NCBI GenBank assembly: GCA_902785605.1
Contig: CACZZL010000010.1
Coordinates: forward strand, 62,001-126,000
DNA: 64,000 nucleotides
Reading direction: 5' to 3'
Origin: an uncultured Bacteroidales bacterium
Lineage (GTDB): Bacteria > Bacteroidota > Bacteroidia > Bacteroidales > Paludibacteraceae
Shown here: in pieces, positions 33,128-42,817 of the stretch
How positions within the stretch are numbered: the stretch's first letter is position 1
Layout of the letters: every line of letters begins with the position of its first letter
Notes under the pieces: model-generated
The model's database searches: none
The model's input: only the letters and a program-made list of their open reading frames with translations
What the model was told of the DNA's origin: nothing
Made by a program: the position numbers and the translations under genes

Positions 33128-33940
33128 ATGACTAAAAAGCAAAAAAGACATATTATTGCAACCATCGGCACGGTGCTTTTCATGCTCCTTGTCTTCCTCA
33201 TCCTTTGGCTCGCACGTATGGTAGCCATGTTGCCGGAACAGGAAGAAGGTATCGAAGTGGCCTTCGGAGAGGTGGAAGAAGCTGGCGGCTATATGGCAGA
33301 GCAGTCGGAAGCACTCCCGCTCCCTGCGCCTGAAGCGGCTGCGCCGGAACCGGTATCTGCTCCCTCAGACAACGACCTGATGACACAGGAGGACGAAGAG
33401 GCACTCGCACTGCGCAAAGCCCGCGAAGAAGCAGAAAAAGCACGCAAGCAGGCCGAGGCACAGGAACGTCAGCGGCAACGGGAAGAGCAGGCGCGTCTCG
33501 AGGCCGAACGCAAAGCACGCGAAGCGGCGGAAGCGGAGCGCAAAGCCAAAGAAGCGGAAGCGGTGGCGAAAGCGAATCAGATGGGTTCACTCTTCGGAAA
33601 TACAGGAAACACTTCCGGTTCAGGCGACAGCCAAGGAAGCGGACAGAAGGGAAACCCTGTCGGACACGGTTCGGTGGGCGGACATAACTGGTCGCTCGAA
33701 GGACGTAGTTTGAAAGGAACTCTTCCGCAACCCTCCAACGCCTTCAATCAGGAAGGTAAAGTGATCGTCCAGATACGTGTTAACGCTGCAGGAAATGTGA
33801 CAGAAGCCACGATTAAGGGCGGCAACGTATCGGATAAACAAACCCAACAACTCGCACTCGATGCAGCCCGCAAGGCGAAATTCACCGAGGGCGATCATGA
33901 CCAGATCGGAACAATCACCTATATATTTAAATTAAATTAG
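33128..33940 (+). CDS. TonB/TolA family energy transducer
   Basis: A 270-residue protein with an N-terminal anchor at about 12-35 (IGTVLFMLLVFLILWLARMV), a long Ala/Glu/Lys/Arg-rich helical linker at about 95-160, a Gly/Ser-rich hinge and a C-terminal TonB-type domain (GKVIVQIRVNAAGNVTEATI; LDAARKAKF). It would couple ExbB/ExbD to outer-membrane receptors. The linker is TolA-like, so a Tol role is the alternative. Confidence 0.9.
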   Translation: MTKKQKRHIIATIGTVLFMLLVFLILWLARMVAMLPEQEEGIEVAFGEVEEAGGYMAEQSEALPLPAPEAAAPEPVSAPSDNDLMTQEDEEALALRKAREEAEKARKQAEAQERQRQREEQARLEAERKAREAAEAERKAKEAEAVAKANQMGSLFGNTGNTSGSGDSQGSGQKGNPVGHGSVGGHNWSLEGRSLKGTLPQPSNAFNQEGKVIVQIRVNAAGNVTEATIKGGNVSDKQTQQLALDAARKAKFTEGDHDQIGTITYIFKLN

Positions 33941-33968
33941 GATTTAAGATTTAAGATTTTAGATTTAT
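33941..33968. repeat. Heptamer array, GATTTAA family (4 units)
   Basis: Units GATTTAA, GATTTAA, GATTTTA, GATTTAT between the TonB and DJ-1 genes; the last unit overlaps the ATG of the DJ-1 gene. Confidence 0.9.
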
Positions 33969-34494
33969 GAATTATCTTTTCTTGGACAACGGTTTCGAAG
34001 AAATCGAAGCAATCACCACCATTGATTTACTCCGTCGTGCGAACATCGCACTAACAACTGTGTCTATCACCGGTAACCCGATGGTGCTCGGAGCACACAA
34101 CATAGCTGTCGAAGCAGATGGATTGATGGAACGAATCGACTTTTCCGATGCAGAGATGCTCATTCTTCCGGGTGGGCAAACTAAACTCGGTGACTGTTCC
34201 GCATTGTGCGAGTTGCTCGTTGAACATAACAAAGCGGACAAACCGATTGCTGCTATCTGCGCAGCTCCCGCTGTGCTCGGCAAACTCGGCATCTTGAAAG
34301 GCAAACAGGCTACCTGCTACCCGGGTTTCCAAGACGCGCTGGGCGAGAGTTACGTAGGCGGTCTGGTAGTGGAGTCGAAGAATATCATTACCGCCAAAGG
34401 ACCGGGTCTGAGCGCTGACTTCGCGTTCTGTATCATCGAACACCTCGCTTCCTCGGAAGCAGCTGACGCCGTCTATGACGCGGCACAATATTAA
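33967..34494 (+). CDS. DJ-1/PfpI family protein (YajL-like)
   Basis: A 175-residue class I glutamine-amidotransferase-like protein. The nucleophile elbow IAAICAAPAVLG carries the reactive cysteine, the early FEEIEAITTIDLLRRA contains the conserved Glu, and KGPGLSADFAF is the usual C-terminal landmark. Proteins of this group act in oxidative or glycation stress, as chaperone or deglycase; the precise activity is disputed. Its start codon lies at the edge of a heptamer array. Confidence 0.93.
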   Translation: MNYLFLDNGFEEIEAITTIDLLRRANIALTTVSITGNPMVLGAHNIAVEADGLMERIDFSDAEMLILPGGQTKLGDCSALCELLVEHNKADKPIAAICAAPAVLGKLGILKGKQATCYPGFQDALGESYVGGLVVESKNIITAKGPGLSADFAFCIIEHLASSEAADAVYDAAQY

Positions 34495-34498
34495 TCCA

Positions 34499-34507
34499 AA
34501 GGAGGCT
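34499..34507 (+). promoter_or_regulatory. Unusually strong Shine-Dalgarno of the YkvA-like gene
   Basis: AAAGGAGGC ends a few bases before the ATG at 34511. Canonical ribosome-binding sites are rare in this window, and this one fixes the start. Confidence 0.7.
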
Positions 34508-34510
34508 ATT

Positions 34511-35041
34511 ATGGAGAACAAAGCGATTAATGGAGGCAAACCTCGCGAGAGCTTCAATGACAAGAGTTTTGTAGGGAAGATTTGGTATATCATCAAATCC
34601 ATGGGCGCCACGATGGTGTATCCCAATTTCCTTCTCTTCCATGTGTATAAGTCCAATTCAGTCGGTCTCAAGCAGAAACTGACGATAGTGGCCGCGTTCC
34701 TCTATATCATCTTCCCGCTGGACGTCTTTCCGGATTGGTTCTTCGGCTTGGGCTTTGCAGATGACATGGTAGCACTCGCTGCTGCTGTAACTGCCCTGCT
34801 CAGTTGTATTAACGATGAGGTACAAGACGCTGCCAAAACCAGCCTGAAAAAACTGCTGGGTGATTTTGATGACACTGTGCTGGAGGCAATCTCCAAGATC
34901 TATCAGAAACTGAACCGATTGATGGTATCGAAGTCGGTGGCACCGCAGGAAACCACGCAACCGAAAGAAGAGAATACGAAAAAAATTGAAGATGTAGAGG
35001 TGGTTGAGGTTAAGCCGATTGAAGCAGCAGCCCAAGCTTAA
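34511..35041 (+). CDS. YkvA/DUF1232 family membrane protein
   Basis: About 176 residues. The DUF1232 core is FLYIIFPLDVFPDWFFGLGF followed by ADDMVALAAAVTALL, giving two membrane-associated helices with the conserved D-P-D pattern. The C-terminus is charged (EENTKKIEDVEVVEV). The start at 34511 is supported by a strong AAAGGAGG site. Function of the family is unknown. Its 3' end overlaps that of convergent queE by 4 bp. Confidence 0.87.
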   Translation: MENKAINGGKPRESFNDKSFVGKIWYIIKSMGATMVYPNFLLFHVYKSNSVGLKQKLTIVAAFLYIIFPLDVFPDWFFGLGFADDMVALAAAVTALLSCINDEVQDAAKTSLKKLLGDFDDTVLEAISKIYQKLNRLMVSKSVAPQETTQPKEENTKKIEDVEVVEVKPIEAAAQA

Positions 35042-35691
35042 CGAAGACCGGCTATCTTGTGCAACTGAACGCTTAACCGCCAGAAAGGATGTGCAAGAAT
35101 ATAACGGACCGTGTCATCTAAGTTATCGTTACTGTCAATCTCGAAATCGTCGATACCGCTCATCAAGAGCCATTCGCCGTTATAACGTAGAGGTTGGAGC
35201 ATCCAGTGCTCCGCCTCTAATTTTTTACGCCACACTTCCGGATCATAAGTACCCGTGAAGACTACTTTTACCTCATTCACTTTCTTCAACGCGAGACGGT
35301 CAACCGCATGGTTAAGCGCCTCCGGAGGCTCTCCGGCTTTTGGAGAGCAAGTGATCCAATCAATGCCGTCGGGTAGGGGACGTGTGCCGTTCGTCTCAAT
35401 GCAGATATAGAACCCTGCTGTGTGCAGTGCATCAATCAGTTCCTTATCCACCTGCAAACTCGGCTCACCACCCGTCAGCACGCACATCTTACGGCGCTCG
35501 TTCGGTGTGTCATACGAACATAGCATCTCTTTCACAATCTGCTCGGCGCTCATCTCCGTGTAGTCCGCGAACTCCGTGTCGCACCACGGACACTTGAGGT
35601 TACAACCGCTGAAACGAACAAACACAGCAGGAATCCCGCTGTGTGCTCCTTCACCTTGTAAGGTATAGAATATTTCGTTAACGCGATACAC
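35038..35691 (-). CDS. queE: 7-carboxy-7-deazaguanine synthase
   Basis: Radical SAM enzyme that converts 6-carboxytetrahydropterin to 7-carboxy-7-deazaguanine in queuosine synthesis. The cluster motif is CNLKCPWC after FYTLQGEGAHSGIPAVFVRF, and VLTGGEPSLQ follows. I choose a GTG start at 35691 (VYRVNEIFYTLQG), because it overlaps the queD stop by one base (TAGTG) and matches the family start; the longer open frame upstream overlaps queD. Last gene of the que run. Confidence 0.93.
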   Translation of the reverse strand: MYRVNEIFYTLQGEGAHSGIPAVFVRFSGCNLKCPWCDTEFADYTEMSAEQIVKEMLCSYDTPNERRKMCVLTGGEPSLQVDKELIDALHTAGFYICIETNGTRPLPDGIDWITCSPKAGEPPEALNHAVDRLALKKVNEVKVVFTGTYDPEVWRKKLEAEHWMLQPLRYNGEWLLMSGIDDFEIDSNDNLDDTVRYILAHPFWRLSVQLHKIAGLR

Positions 35692-36023
35692 TAATCTCTT
35701 TCGTAAATAGCGACGTTGCCTTCTGATTCTTGTACACTCACTTTGTAGCAGTTCTCCACGTGGTCGCAGATCCATCTGGCAATGTTCTCTGCGGACGGGT
35801 TGACATCCAGCACCTCGTTGATATACTTATGGTCAAACGTGTCCTTCACCACTTTCTTGATATGCGTAAAGTCCGTCACCATACCGTCGCGGTTCAACTC
35901 CTTCGACCTGCAGTACACCACAATGATCCAGTTGTGTCCATGCAGATTCTCGCACTTGCTCTCATAGGTCAGCGTCAAATTATGCGCTGCCGAGATCTCT
36001 ATTCGTTTTTCTACGTAGTACAT
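35691..36023 (-). CDS. queD: 6-carboxy-5,6,7,8-tetrahydropterin synthase
   Basis: A 110-residue T-fold enzyme acting on dihydroneopterin triphosphate. The zinc histidines are in ISAAHNL and LHGHNW, and the catalytic Cys in YESKCENLHGH; the C-terminal VSVQESEGNVAIYE fits. Start at 36023 (MYYVEKRIEISAAH) is chosen, as the upstream extension is queC antisense overlap. queC ends one base upstream, queE begins at its stop. Confidence 0.96.
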   Translation of the reverse strand: MYYVEKRIEISAAHNLTLTYESKCENLHGHNWIIVVYCRSKELNRDGMVTDFTHIKKVVKDTFDHKYINEVLDVNPSAENIARWICDHVENCYKVSVQESEGNVAIYERD

Positions 36024-36024
36024 C

Positions 36025-36678
36025 TTAATTGTCGTAAATAGTAGTGTCTTCAATTCCCGCCTGTGCCAATGCCTCTTTGCGTTCGTGGCAGGTTCCGCAT
36101 ACACCGCAGTGGTGCTCACCGCCTTTATAGCAACTCCAGGTCTCCGAGTAGTCAAGGTTCAGCTCCTTTCCCTTGGATGCTATCTCCGCCTTCGTTAGGT
36201 GTGTATACGGCGTCAGCAACTGCACTCCGTTCCAGGTACCGAAATGTATGGCGTTGTTCATCGCTTCCACGAATTCCGGCCTGCAGTCCGGATAGATCGT
36301 GTGGTCACCGGCATGATTCGCCAACATGACATACTGCATCTTGTTGTTCTCCGCGATTCCGGCAGCGATTGATAACATGATACCGTTGCGGAAAGGTACC
36401 ACGGTCGATTTCATGTTCTCGTCGTTGTAGTTACCTTCCGGAATCGCGTCCGCACCTTCTAACAGCGATGAACGGAAGAACTGTTTGATGAACGGCAGCC
36501 GAATGATCCTATGCGGAATACCGAGTCGCTCACAGTGCAGTTTGGCGAACTCCAACTCACGGTCGTTGTGGTTCGAACCGTAGTGGAAAGAGAGTGCCAT
36601 TCCGATGCGATATTGGTACTCATACAACATCGTCGTGGAGTCTAATCCTCCCGATAATACAATCAGACTATCTTTCAT
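36025..36678 (-). CDS. queC: 7-cyano-7-deazaguanine synthase
   Basis: ATP-dependent synthesis of preQ0 from 7-carboxy-7-deazaguanine and ammonia. LSGGLDSTTMLYEY is the PP-loop; GNYNDENMKSTVVPFRNG and the C-terminal zinc cluster CYKGGEHHCGVCGTC complete the family picture; 217 residues. It is separated from upstream queF by a heptamer array and followed by queD. Confidence 0.97.
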   Translation of the reverse strand: MKDSLIVLSGGLDSTTMLYEYQYRIGMALSFHYGSNHNDRELEFAKLHCERLGIPHRIIRLPFIKQFFRSSLLEGADAIPEGNYNDENMKSTVVPFRNGIMLSIAAGIAENNKMQYVMLANHAGDHTIYPDCRPEFVEAMNNAIHFGTWNGVQLLTPYTHLTKAEIASKGKELNLDYSETWSCYKGGEHHCGVCGTCHERKEALAQAGIEDTTIYDN

Positions 36679-36680
36679 TA

Positions 36681-36722
36681 GAAATTAAAAATTAAAAATT
36701 AAAAATTAAGAATTAGGAATGA
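36681..36722. repeat. Heptamer array, AAAATTA family (6 units) between queF and queC
   Basis: Units GAAATTA, AAAATTA x3, AGAATTA, GGAATGA. It provides the queF stop codon (36713-36715) and its final residues. Confidence 0.92.
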
Positions 36723-37195
36723 TGGCGTGTGGCTTCCTTAAACTGCTCCAAGAGCCGCTGTTTCTTGAGCTCCTCGTGATCCTTGTCCGCATAGTTGGCA
36801 AACGGGTAGATGCTGATACCGCCTCTCGGCATGAACCAGCCCGTCACTTCCAGGTACTTCGGATCCATCAGTTTCACCAGGTCCTTCATAATGATGTTCA
36901 CGCAGTCCTCGTGAAAATCCCCGTGGTTGCGGAATGAGAACAGGTACAACTTCAAACTCTTGCTCTCTACCATTCGTTCCCGCGGAATATAACTGATGTA
37001 CAGATGTCCGAAATCCGGTTGCCCGGTCTTGGGGCACAAGGTGGTGAATTCCGGACAATTGAACGTCACCAAATACTCGTTCTCCGGGTGTTTGTTCTCG
37101 AATGTCTCCAATACATCGGGATTATACTGATCGCTGTACTTAGTTCCCTGGTTGCCCAACAGCGTTACGCCTTCTAACTCTTTCTCTGTCCGCAT
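36713..37195 (-). CDS. queF: preQ0 reductase (NADPH-dependent nitrile reductase)
   Basis: Reduces 7-cyano-7-deazaguanine to preQ1. The single T-fold form of 160 residues carries [19 protein letters not shown] with the catalytic Cys and Asp, [20 protein letters not shown] and [13 protein letters not shown]. Its start codon overlaps the stop of the large secreted-protein gene by one base (TAATG), so the two seem translationally coupled. Its last residues come from a heptamer array. Confidence 0.97.
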   Translation of the reverse strand: MRTEKELEGVTLLGNQGTKYSDQYNPDVLETFENKHPENEYLVTFNCPEFTTLCPKTGQPDFGHLYISYIPRERMVESKSLKLYLFSFRNHGDFHEDCVNIIMKDLVKLMDPKYLEVTGWFMPRGGISIYPFANYADKDHEELKKQRLLEQFKEATRHHS

Positions 37196-40100
37196 TATCG
37201 CATCAATTTAATGGTTTGTCCATTCTCTGTTACTACCAGATAGACACCGTGCGGCAACTCCATCGTGTAGATGTCCTCGTTGGTGGTGGCTATCTTACGT
37301 CCGTATATATCGAAGATGTTTACCCATTCACCAACTTCGTACACATTCTCCAATCCCTGTGGGTCGTATGTGCGAACAATCACATTATAAACACGACTGC
37401 TGATGAAGTCCGACACAACGAACTTAACCGGCATGAACGTACTGTACTGGAAATCTACCGTGTCACCCGATGCCGGCGTAACGAACGTGTAGGTCGGGTC
37501 AGCCAACGTGATCTGCGGTACTACTTCGTTCAGTTCCAAGTTCGGGTATTCCTGAATATTGAACGCCATATCAATCGTGTTGTTGGTCTGGTCTATCGTA
37601 CCGGCAACACCCATGATAGAGAAACTGTTGATTCGCAGTTCCGGAACAGCCGGAGCAGCGCTGTTGTCGTCGAGCAGGTAGGCCACGATGGCATCGATCA
37701 GACCTTTACCGTGCGCACTCAGTTTATTATTGGCATTGATCGCCATCGGCATGCAGATGTATTTCTTTCCTCCGCGCATAGCTGCCGGTATCTCGTGAAT
37801 AGCCGTTTGCAGTTCACCATCTTGGTCGTACTCGTCAATATCACGGGTGTAACCGGTTGCCAGACACAGCGTGTTCTGCATCGCCTCACCACTGATGGCA
37901 ATCGGCATGACACCGTTACGCTCCACTTTCTCAAAGATAGGCAACTTATCGCCTACCTCTACACTGAATCTGCTGAAGATCGGGTGGTCGTTGCGCTGTA
38001 CATAGATGTTACAGCCGTTGTGACTGGTGGTATCTACTGTTCCGTTATCCGGATAACCCCATCCTAAACGGTTGGTGGCATAGGTGAAGCCCTGCATGTT
38101 GAATACCGGCAGATTCACACCACCGCGTATGATAGCCAGTACCTCTTCGTTGTCAGCATCGGCATCTTCGGAAATCAAAATCCACTTATACGGAGCGTAT
38201 TGATCTGCCGAACGCAAGCCATCCCGACGTGCCTTACGGGCAATGAGGTTCTTGCTGCCTCCTGCGCTGCTGGTCAGGTACTTAAAGACCGGATCTTTCT
38301 CTGCCGCACCGCTGTTCCGATGCAGATATAGAATAGGATTGTTACCCATATTCAACTCTTTTACAGTCACTTTACCGGTGAAGGTTGTGTCAGCGCCTGT
38401 TACGGTAATAGAGTAGGGGTAGATACCAATGGTCGTCGGACGACCGCTGATGGTGTAGATACCATTATTGCCGCTGCCGCTGATGCCGTCAGGCACAGTG
38501 CCGGTCCAGGTCAACTGTACATTCGATGCACTCAGCGCGTAGTAGCGGAATGTGATCGGATCCTCCATATCTTCGTTCTGATAAGCATCTACGCTCAAGT
38601 CCGAAGTGGCTTTGAGGGAAGACTTAACCGTAAACGAACCGGATACACTGCTGGTCTCTATGCCGTTGTAGAAAGCGGCTACACGGTAATGATAGGTACC
38701 CGTCGGACAGTTAGCTACACCGCTGAGCTGCAGCGTGTCGCTGAGAGTTCCATCAGTCTTGACTAACTCAAAACCGCTCGCTTCCGCACCGTCCCACAAC
38801 AGACGTGTCTCAGCTCCGTCGAGGTTGTTGTACTTCGTGGTGTAGGTTACCGGTCGGATAGCTGCTGTCTGGAGTACGACCTGCGAACTGTCGTTACCCT
38901 TCAGCCACTTGGTGCGCGGCTCTTGCGCTACGCGCAGTGACCAACCGTAAAACTCATTGTTACTTGCTCCGATACCACGCACTTCGATCACATGCTCCCC
39001 CGTTGAGATGTCGTAACGGCGGATCGAGGCCGTGCTGCTCGGATTCTCCGGTTGCAGCACATTGTCGATATATACTTGGAAGCGTTTGTTCTTCGAAGCA
39101 TTATTTGGATCAATGGTTGTACTGTTATCTTTGCCGTAGAAACTAAACTGGTCGTATCCCTGAATATGGAACTTATACGCGTTGTTGTTGTAGATTTTAT
39201 GCATACAACCCTCACCGGCAGCGAACTCGTCAATGTCCGGGAAGGAGTAGTTGCTGATGCTGTTTCCTGTCGCTTCAAACCAACCGTCCTTGGCCGTACA
39301 AGCCGTTGCAGAACTGGTATTGGTAATACCCGGTAGCTTCTGGCACGGCTTGACATCCACCGTCATGTAACTGTCCGTCGTCTTGCCGGCATAGTACACC
39401 TCGTATTCACGACTGTTGAAAACAGCCAACGTACCGTTGTAACCGCCTGCGATCTCCTTGGCTTCGTAGATTTCCGGCACGTGAATCGTCAGACCGCTTT
39501 GCGGTACGGCCACAGTGAAATTAACGGTATAGGTCAGCGTCGTGGTGCCGTCTTCAGCCGTCACTTTCACTTTGCCTACACCCGGAACAGACGAAGCCTG
39601 CGTGATATTCATCGTAGCTTTGTTGTCATTAGGCGTTGCAGCTATCGTCGGTGGAGTCTTGATTCCTGCCGTTAACTCGATATTGTAGGTCAGCGTACTC
39701 GGCGAGAAATTAGGTACACTCTTACCTCCGTAGGTCAAACTGCTCAATGTAGCATCTGTTGAAACCGCCGGAGACTCGGTAATCGTCACACTATAAACGG
39801 TTTGTGCGTTGCTGGCACTCGTAAACGTGTAACTGATTGCACCATTGGCAAAGTTCTGAACACCTGTCGGAGACTGTGAATTAAGGTATTTTCCGGTAAA
39901 AGTAGGCTCCAAGCTCAGACTGCTTCCGTTGAGCACTTGACCGGTAATCGTTTTGTTCACTTGGTCAATAACCGCTGTTCCACGGATGTTTGGCCATGTA
40001 GCGCTCTCCACTTTCGGATCCGCACTCTCTTTGGTAAACGTCACGGTGTATGTCTTCGTAGTCGTACCATCTTCTGCCGTTACCAAAACCGAAGCTGTAC

Positions 40101-40830
40101 CCGGTACCGCGGTTGCTTGCGTAATATTGACGGTAGCATTGTTGTCACTCTTGGTTGCTGCTACTGTCGGTACGCCTGTATAATCAGCAGGCAGCTCAAC
40201 CTCGTAACTGGTGGTCTGCGACGAGAAATTCGGAACCGATGTGCCGCCATCGTACGTCAGTGCGCTCAGCGTAGCGTCGGTTGAAGGACCTGCTTGGTAA
40301 GTAACAACGAGATTATCAATAGCTGCATATTTACCGGACGAAGAAGCGGTCAACGTCAATTTAATGTGACCAGATACTGCAGGGCTGACAGCATCATTTG
40401 AAACACCCCATTTGTTGTTGCCTCCAGTGTTGAAGCGGTCTTTTGATCCAACTGCGCTGTAGATGTTTTTTTGTACGTTTCCGTTGTCATCTACGATATC
40501 CAACGTCCAATTTGGTTTACCGTTGTCGTTTGCTATAGCATCGAAAGTGATATTACTGATGTTGCTAAAAGAAGCAGTACTGGTAATAGAAATCGAAATA
40601 CCGCTCTTGTTTTCAAAACTGAACAGTAAGTAATTGCCGTTTTTTGCGGAGAACTTACTAGGAGCAGCAATTTCACATTTGGCCGTACCTCCTACTGAAG
40701 ACGTGTTGTCCACAACCGTCCAATCGGTCGCTAATGCGACACCATCATCAAAGGTGTACGTCTTTTGTGCCCAAACGCTTGTGCTCAGCAGGGCAGCGAT
40801 AGTCAAAACAATGAATCGAATGTTTTTCAT
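37195..40830 (-). CDS. Large secreted protein with cadherin-like repeats and C-terminal sorting domain
   Basis: A 1211-residue exported protein. Signal [21 protein letters not shown]; an N-terminal jelly-roll-like domain at about 22-180; two or three cadherin-like beta-sandwich repeats ([19 protein letters not shown] near 185 and [19 protein letters not shown] near 360, with [13 protein letters not shown] endings); a later Ig-like region near 720-830; and a C-terminal type IX sorting domain ([31 protein letters not shown]). It is probably attached to or released from the surface; ligand or substrate unknown. It is the first gene upstream of the que genes and touches queF. Confidence 0.9.
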   Translation of the reverse strand: MKNIRFIVLTIAALLSTSVWAQKTYTFDDGVALATDWTVVDNTSSVGGTAKCEIAAPSKFSAKNGNYLLFSFENKSGISISITSTASFSNISNITFDAIANDNGKPNWTLDIVDDNGNVQKNIYSAVGSKDRFNTGGNNKWGVSNDAVSPAVSGHIKLTLTASSSGKYAAIDNLVVTYQAGPSTDATLSALTYDGGTSVPNFSSQTTSYEVELPADYTGVPTVAATKSDNNATVNITQATAVPGTASVLVTAEDGTTTKTYTVTFTKESADPKVESATWPNIRGTAVIDQVNKTITGQVLNGSSLSLEPTFTGKYLNSQSPTGVQNFANGAISYTFTSASNAQTVYSVTITESPAVSTDATLSSLTYGGKSVPNFSPSTLTYNIELTAGIKTPPTIAATPNDNKATMNITQASSVPGVGKVKVTAEDGTTTLTYTVNFTVAVPQSGLTIHVPEIYEAKEIAGGYNGTLAVFNSREYEVYYAGKTTDSYMTVDVKPCQKLPGITNTSSATACTAKDGWFEATGNSISNYSFPDIDEFAAGEGCMHKIYNNNAYKFHIQGYDQFSFYGKDNSTTIDPNNASKNKRFQVYIDNVLQPENPSSTASIRRYDISTGEHVIEVRGIGASNNEFYGWSLRVAQEPRTKWLKGNDSSQVVLQTAAIRPVTYTTKYNNLDGAETRLLWDGAEASGFELVKTDGTLSDTLQLSGVANCPTGTYHYRVAAFYNGIETSSVSGSFTVKSSLKATSDLSVDAYQNEDMEDPITFRYYALSASNVQLTWTGTVPDGISGSGNNGIYTISGRPTTIGIYPYSITVTGADTTFTGKVTVKELNMGNNPILYLHRNSGAAEKDPVFKYLTSSAGGSKNLIARKARRDGLRSADQYAPYKWILISEDADADNEEVLAIIRGGVNLPVFNMQGFTYATNRLGWGYPDNGTVDTTSHNGCNIYVQRNDHPIFSRFSVEVGDKLPIFEKVERNGVMPIAISGEAMQNTLCLATGYTRDIDEYDQDGELQTAIHEIPAAMRGGKKYICMPMAINANNKLSAHGKGLIDAIVAYLLDDNSAAPAVPELRINSFSIMGVAGTIDQTNNTIDMAFNIQEYPNLELNEVVPQITLADPTYTFVTPASGDTVDFQYSTFMPVKFVVSDFISSRVYNVIVRTYDPQGLENVYEVGEWVNIFDIYGRKIATTNEDIYTMELPHGVYLVVTENGQTIKLMR

Positions 40831-40894
40831 ATTTTTGTTGTTTTTATATTCCGTGTTTTCGATAGGCCCACAATAGGGGATATTAAATCACGCT

Positions 40895-41029
40895 GCAAAA
40901 TTACTACTTTTTTTGCACATAAATGTGCATATATTAAAAAAAAATGTGTAAAAATTGACACTTTATGCTCAAAAATCTCGCGCGCGTTCCTTTTTATTTG
41001 CATATATGAGATTTTTTTTGTACCTTTGT
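40895..41029. promoter_or_regulatory. Divergent promoters for the large secreted protein and the DUF3078 gene
   Basis: Minus: TAATTTTGC (40903-40895), with a TGCACAT...ATGTGCA palindrome upstream. Plus: TTTGC at 40997-41001, CATATATG, and TACCTTTGT at 41021-41029. Confidence 0.78.
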
Positions 41030-41084
41030 GCGGTTTTTTGAGAAAACCGAACAAATGATGTATAACAAACAAATTTTGAATACA

Positions 41085-42200
41085 ATGAAAAAAACTTTTT
41101 TATCTGTAGCGCTCGCCTTTGTTGCAGCGCTTACGATGACTGCGCAAACAGTCGATAAAGCCAAAGTGACATCCAATGCGGAAGCAGCAGCGAAAGCCGG
41201 CGAAGGACTCAAATCGGCTGACACGGGAGACAAAGCATGGAAGTTTGACGGAACCGTGGGAATCAATGCTGCCGCTACCGGACTGGTCAACTGGGCTGCC
41301 GGTGGTAAGAATAATGTTAACGGTATTGTATATGCCAAACTGCACCTCCTCTACCACAAAGATGCAATCGCATGGGAGACTAATTTTGATACCGATTTCG
41401 GTATGACCTGGATTGATCAGAAAGATGACGCATTCCAGAAATCGAGTGATAATATCAAACTCGCTACCAAATTCGGTTGGGAGTTCAAACCGACCTGGTA
41501 TCTCACCGTTCTCGGTTCGTTCCAGAGCCAGTATGCACTCGGACGCAGTTATGACGGTGGCCCGCTCTACGACCAGATCGTTTCCAAATGGCTCGCTCCT
41601 TCTTACACCGATATATCGGTCGGTATTGACTGGAAAAAGAGCGTGAACGGTGCGGACTTCTCCATCTACCTCTCCCCGATCGCCGGTCGTGTCACCACAG
41701 CATACGTAGGTGACAAGTGGAACAATAAATATACCGCAGAGTATATCGCAGCCAATCCGACGGAGACCGGTTATGACTTCCGCGAGGACCTCAAGAACCG
41801 CTACGGTGTCGTTTATTACGACGCCAACGGAGCGAAATCGTATGACCGCAACGCACGCGCTGAGTTCGGTTTGAGCTTCAAGGGCGCAATCGCTTATACC
41901 TACAACGATTTCAAGCTCGGTACCACGCTGGCCCTCTTCACTCCGTATGCAGGCAAGGGTTACGACCTCAACGGAACAGACCCGTATTTCCAGTACTCGA
42001 ACATGAACCGCCACTTCGGTAAGTTCGATGTAGACTGGGATGTGATGATGAGCTATCAGTTCCTTAAGTGTTTGCAGGTGACGCTCCAAACCAACCTCAA
42101 GTACTATCCGGGTACCCTTATTGCGGATAAGAACGGCGTGCTGGCTGAGCGCGTTCAGTTCAAAGGTGTCATCGGTCTCGGTGTAGGTTATTCATTCTGA
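41085..42200 (+). CDS. DUF3078 family exported protein (second copy)
   Basis: A 371-residue protein with signal MKKTFLSVALAFVAALTMTA; a start 57 bases upstream in frame is less likely. The barrel-like body shows GLVNWAAGGKNNVNGIVYA, WETNFDTDFGMTWIDQ and the terminal GLGVGYSF. It is the paralogue of the protein at 25393-26562, which has an extra acidic N-terminal region. Outer-membrane association is likely; function unknown. Confidence 0.87.
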   Translation: MKKTFLSVALAFVAALTMTAQTVDKAKVTSNAEAAAKAGEGLKSADTGDKAWKFDGTVGINAAATGLVNWAAGGKNNVNGIVYAKLHLLYHKDAIAWETNFDTDFGMTWIDQKDDAFQKSSDNIKLATKFGWEFKPTWYLTVLGSFQSQYALGRSYDGGPLYDQIVSKWLAPSYTDISVGIDWKKSVNGADFSIYLSPIAGRVTTAYVGDKWNNKYTAEYIAANPTETGYDFREDLKNRYGVVYYDANGAKSYDRNARAEFGLSFKGAIAYTYNDFKLGTTLALFTPYAGKGYDLNGTDPYFQYSNMNRHFGKFDVDWDVMMSYQFLKCLQVTLQTNLKYYPGTLIADKNGVLAERVQFKGVIGLGVGYSF

Positions 42201-42231
42201 TAACTGACTACTGAAAACGGACTACGGATGC
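42197..42231. repeat. Heptamer array, CTGATAA family (5 units)
   Basis: Units CTGATAA, CTGACTA, CTGAAAA, CGGACTA, CGGATGC. It supplies both the stop codon of the DUF3078 gene (42198-42200) and the ATG of the zapB-like gene (42228). Confidence 0.92.
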
Positions 42232-42503
42232 AGTCTCTATCTGAACTTTCGCAAAATGTGCATCTCTTGCTGGAGCGCTACCAAGCGTTGCAGCAGGAGA
42301 ATGCGTCTTTGCACGAGCAGATAGCCCGACAGCGTCAGGAACTGATTCTTACTCACAGCGAACTGTTGGAACTGCAGCAGAAGAACCGTCGCATAGCGAC
42401 TGCCAATGCCCTCTCTGCTGCAGAGACCAACGAAGAGGCGCTCAAGCGCATTAATGCGCTTATCGGTCAAGTTGACAGAGCGATAGCTGCATTGAAAAAA
42501 TAA
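42228..42503 (+). CDS. Coiled-coil protein, ZapB-like
   Basis: A 91-residue almost fully helical protein with heptads of Leu and Gln (LLLERYQALQQENASLHEQI) and no other domain. Placed directly before zapA, as in many Bacteroidota, it probably takes part in Z-ring organisation. The ATG is in a heptamer array. Confidence 0.78.
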   Translation: MQSLSELSQNVHLLLERYQALQQENASLHEQIARQRQELILTHSELLELQQKNRRIATANALSAAETNEEALKRINALIGQVDRAIAALKK

Positions 42504-42505
42504 AT

Positions 42506-42540
42506 CTGAATGCTGATAGCTGAATGCTGAATTCTGATAA
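42506..42540. repeat. Heptamer array, CTGAATG family (5 units)
   Basis: Units CTGAATG, CTGATAG, CTGAATG, CTGAATT, CTGATAA. The zapA start codon (42524) and its first five codons lie inside. Confidence 0.92.
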
Positions 42541-42817
42541 GCAACATATCAACCTCCACCTCGATGCCCACACCGTAGGGCTCGACGTGCCGCGTGAGCA
42601 GGAGCCCAATTATCGGGCAGCAGCGGAACTGCTCAATAAGCGCTATCAGTATTACCTCAAACTGCGGCCTAATGCTTCCGCAGAACAATTATGGATGTAC
42701 ACCGCCCTTGAAGTGGCGGTAGCACTCCAGTCCGACGCCCGCGAGAAGAGTCTCGCGCCCGTCGAGAAAGAGCTTAAAGAGTTAAACCAATTAATTAAAA
42801 ACACGATAAATCAATGA
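42524..42817 (+). CDS. zapA: Cell division protein ZapA
   Basis: A 97-residue FtsZ-ring stabiliser: the N-terminal ITDH-type strand ([15 protein letters not shown]), [16 protein letters not shown] and the coiled C-terminus with [16 protein letters not shown] fit the family. The first six residues MLNSDK come from the heptamer array. Overlaps rny by 4 bp. Confidence 0.88.
   Translation: MLNSDKQHINLHLDAHTVGLDVPREQEPNYRAAAELLNKRYQYYLKLRPNASAEQLWMYTALEVAVALQSDAREKSLAPVEKELKELNQLIKNTINQ

Noticed and set aside
40831..40894. preQ1 riboswitch in the leader of the secreted protein-queF unit
   Set aside because: The leader has no A-rich tail pairing with a CCUCU-type loop as in preQ1-I, and no preQ1-II pattern was seen.
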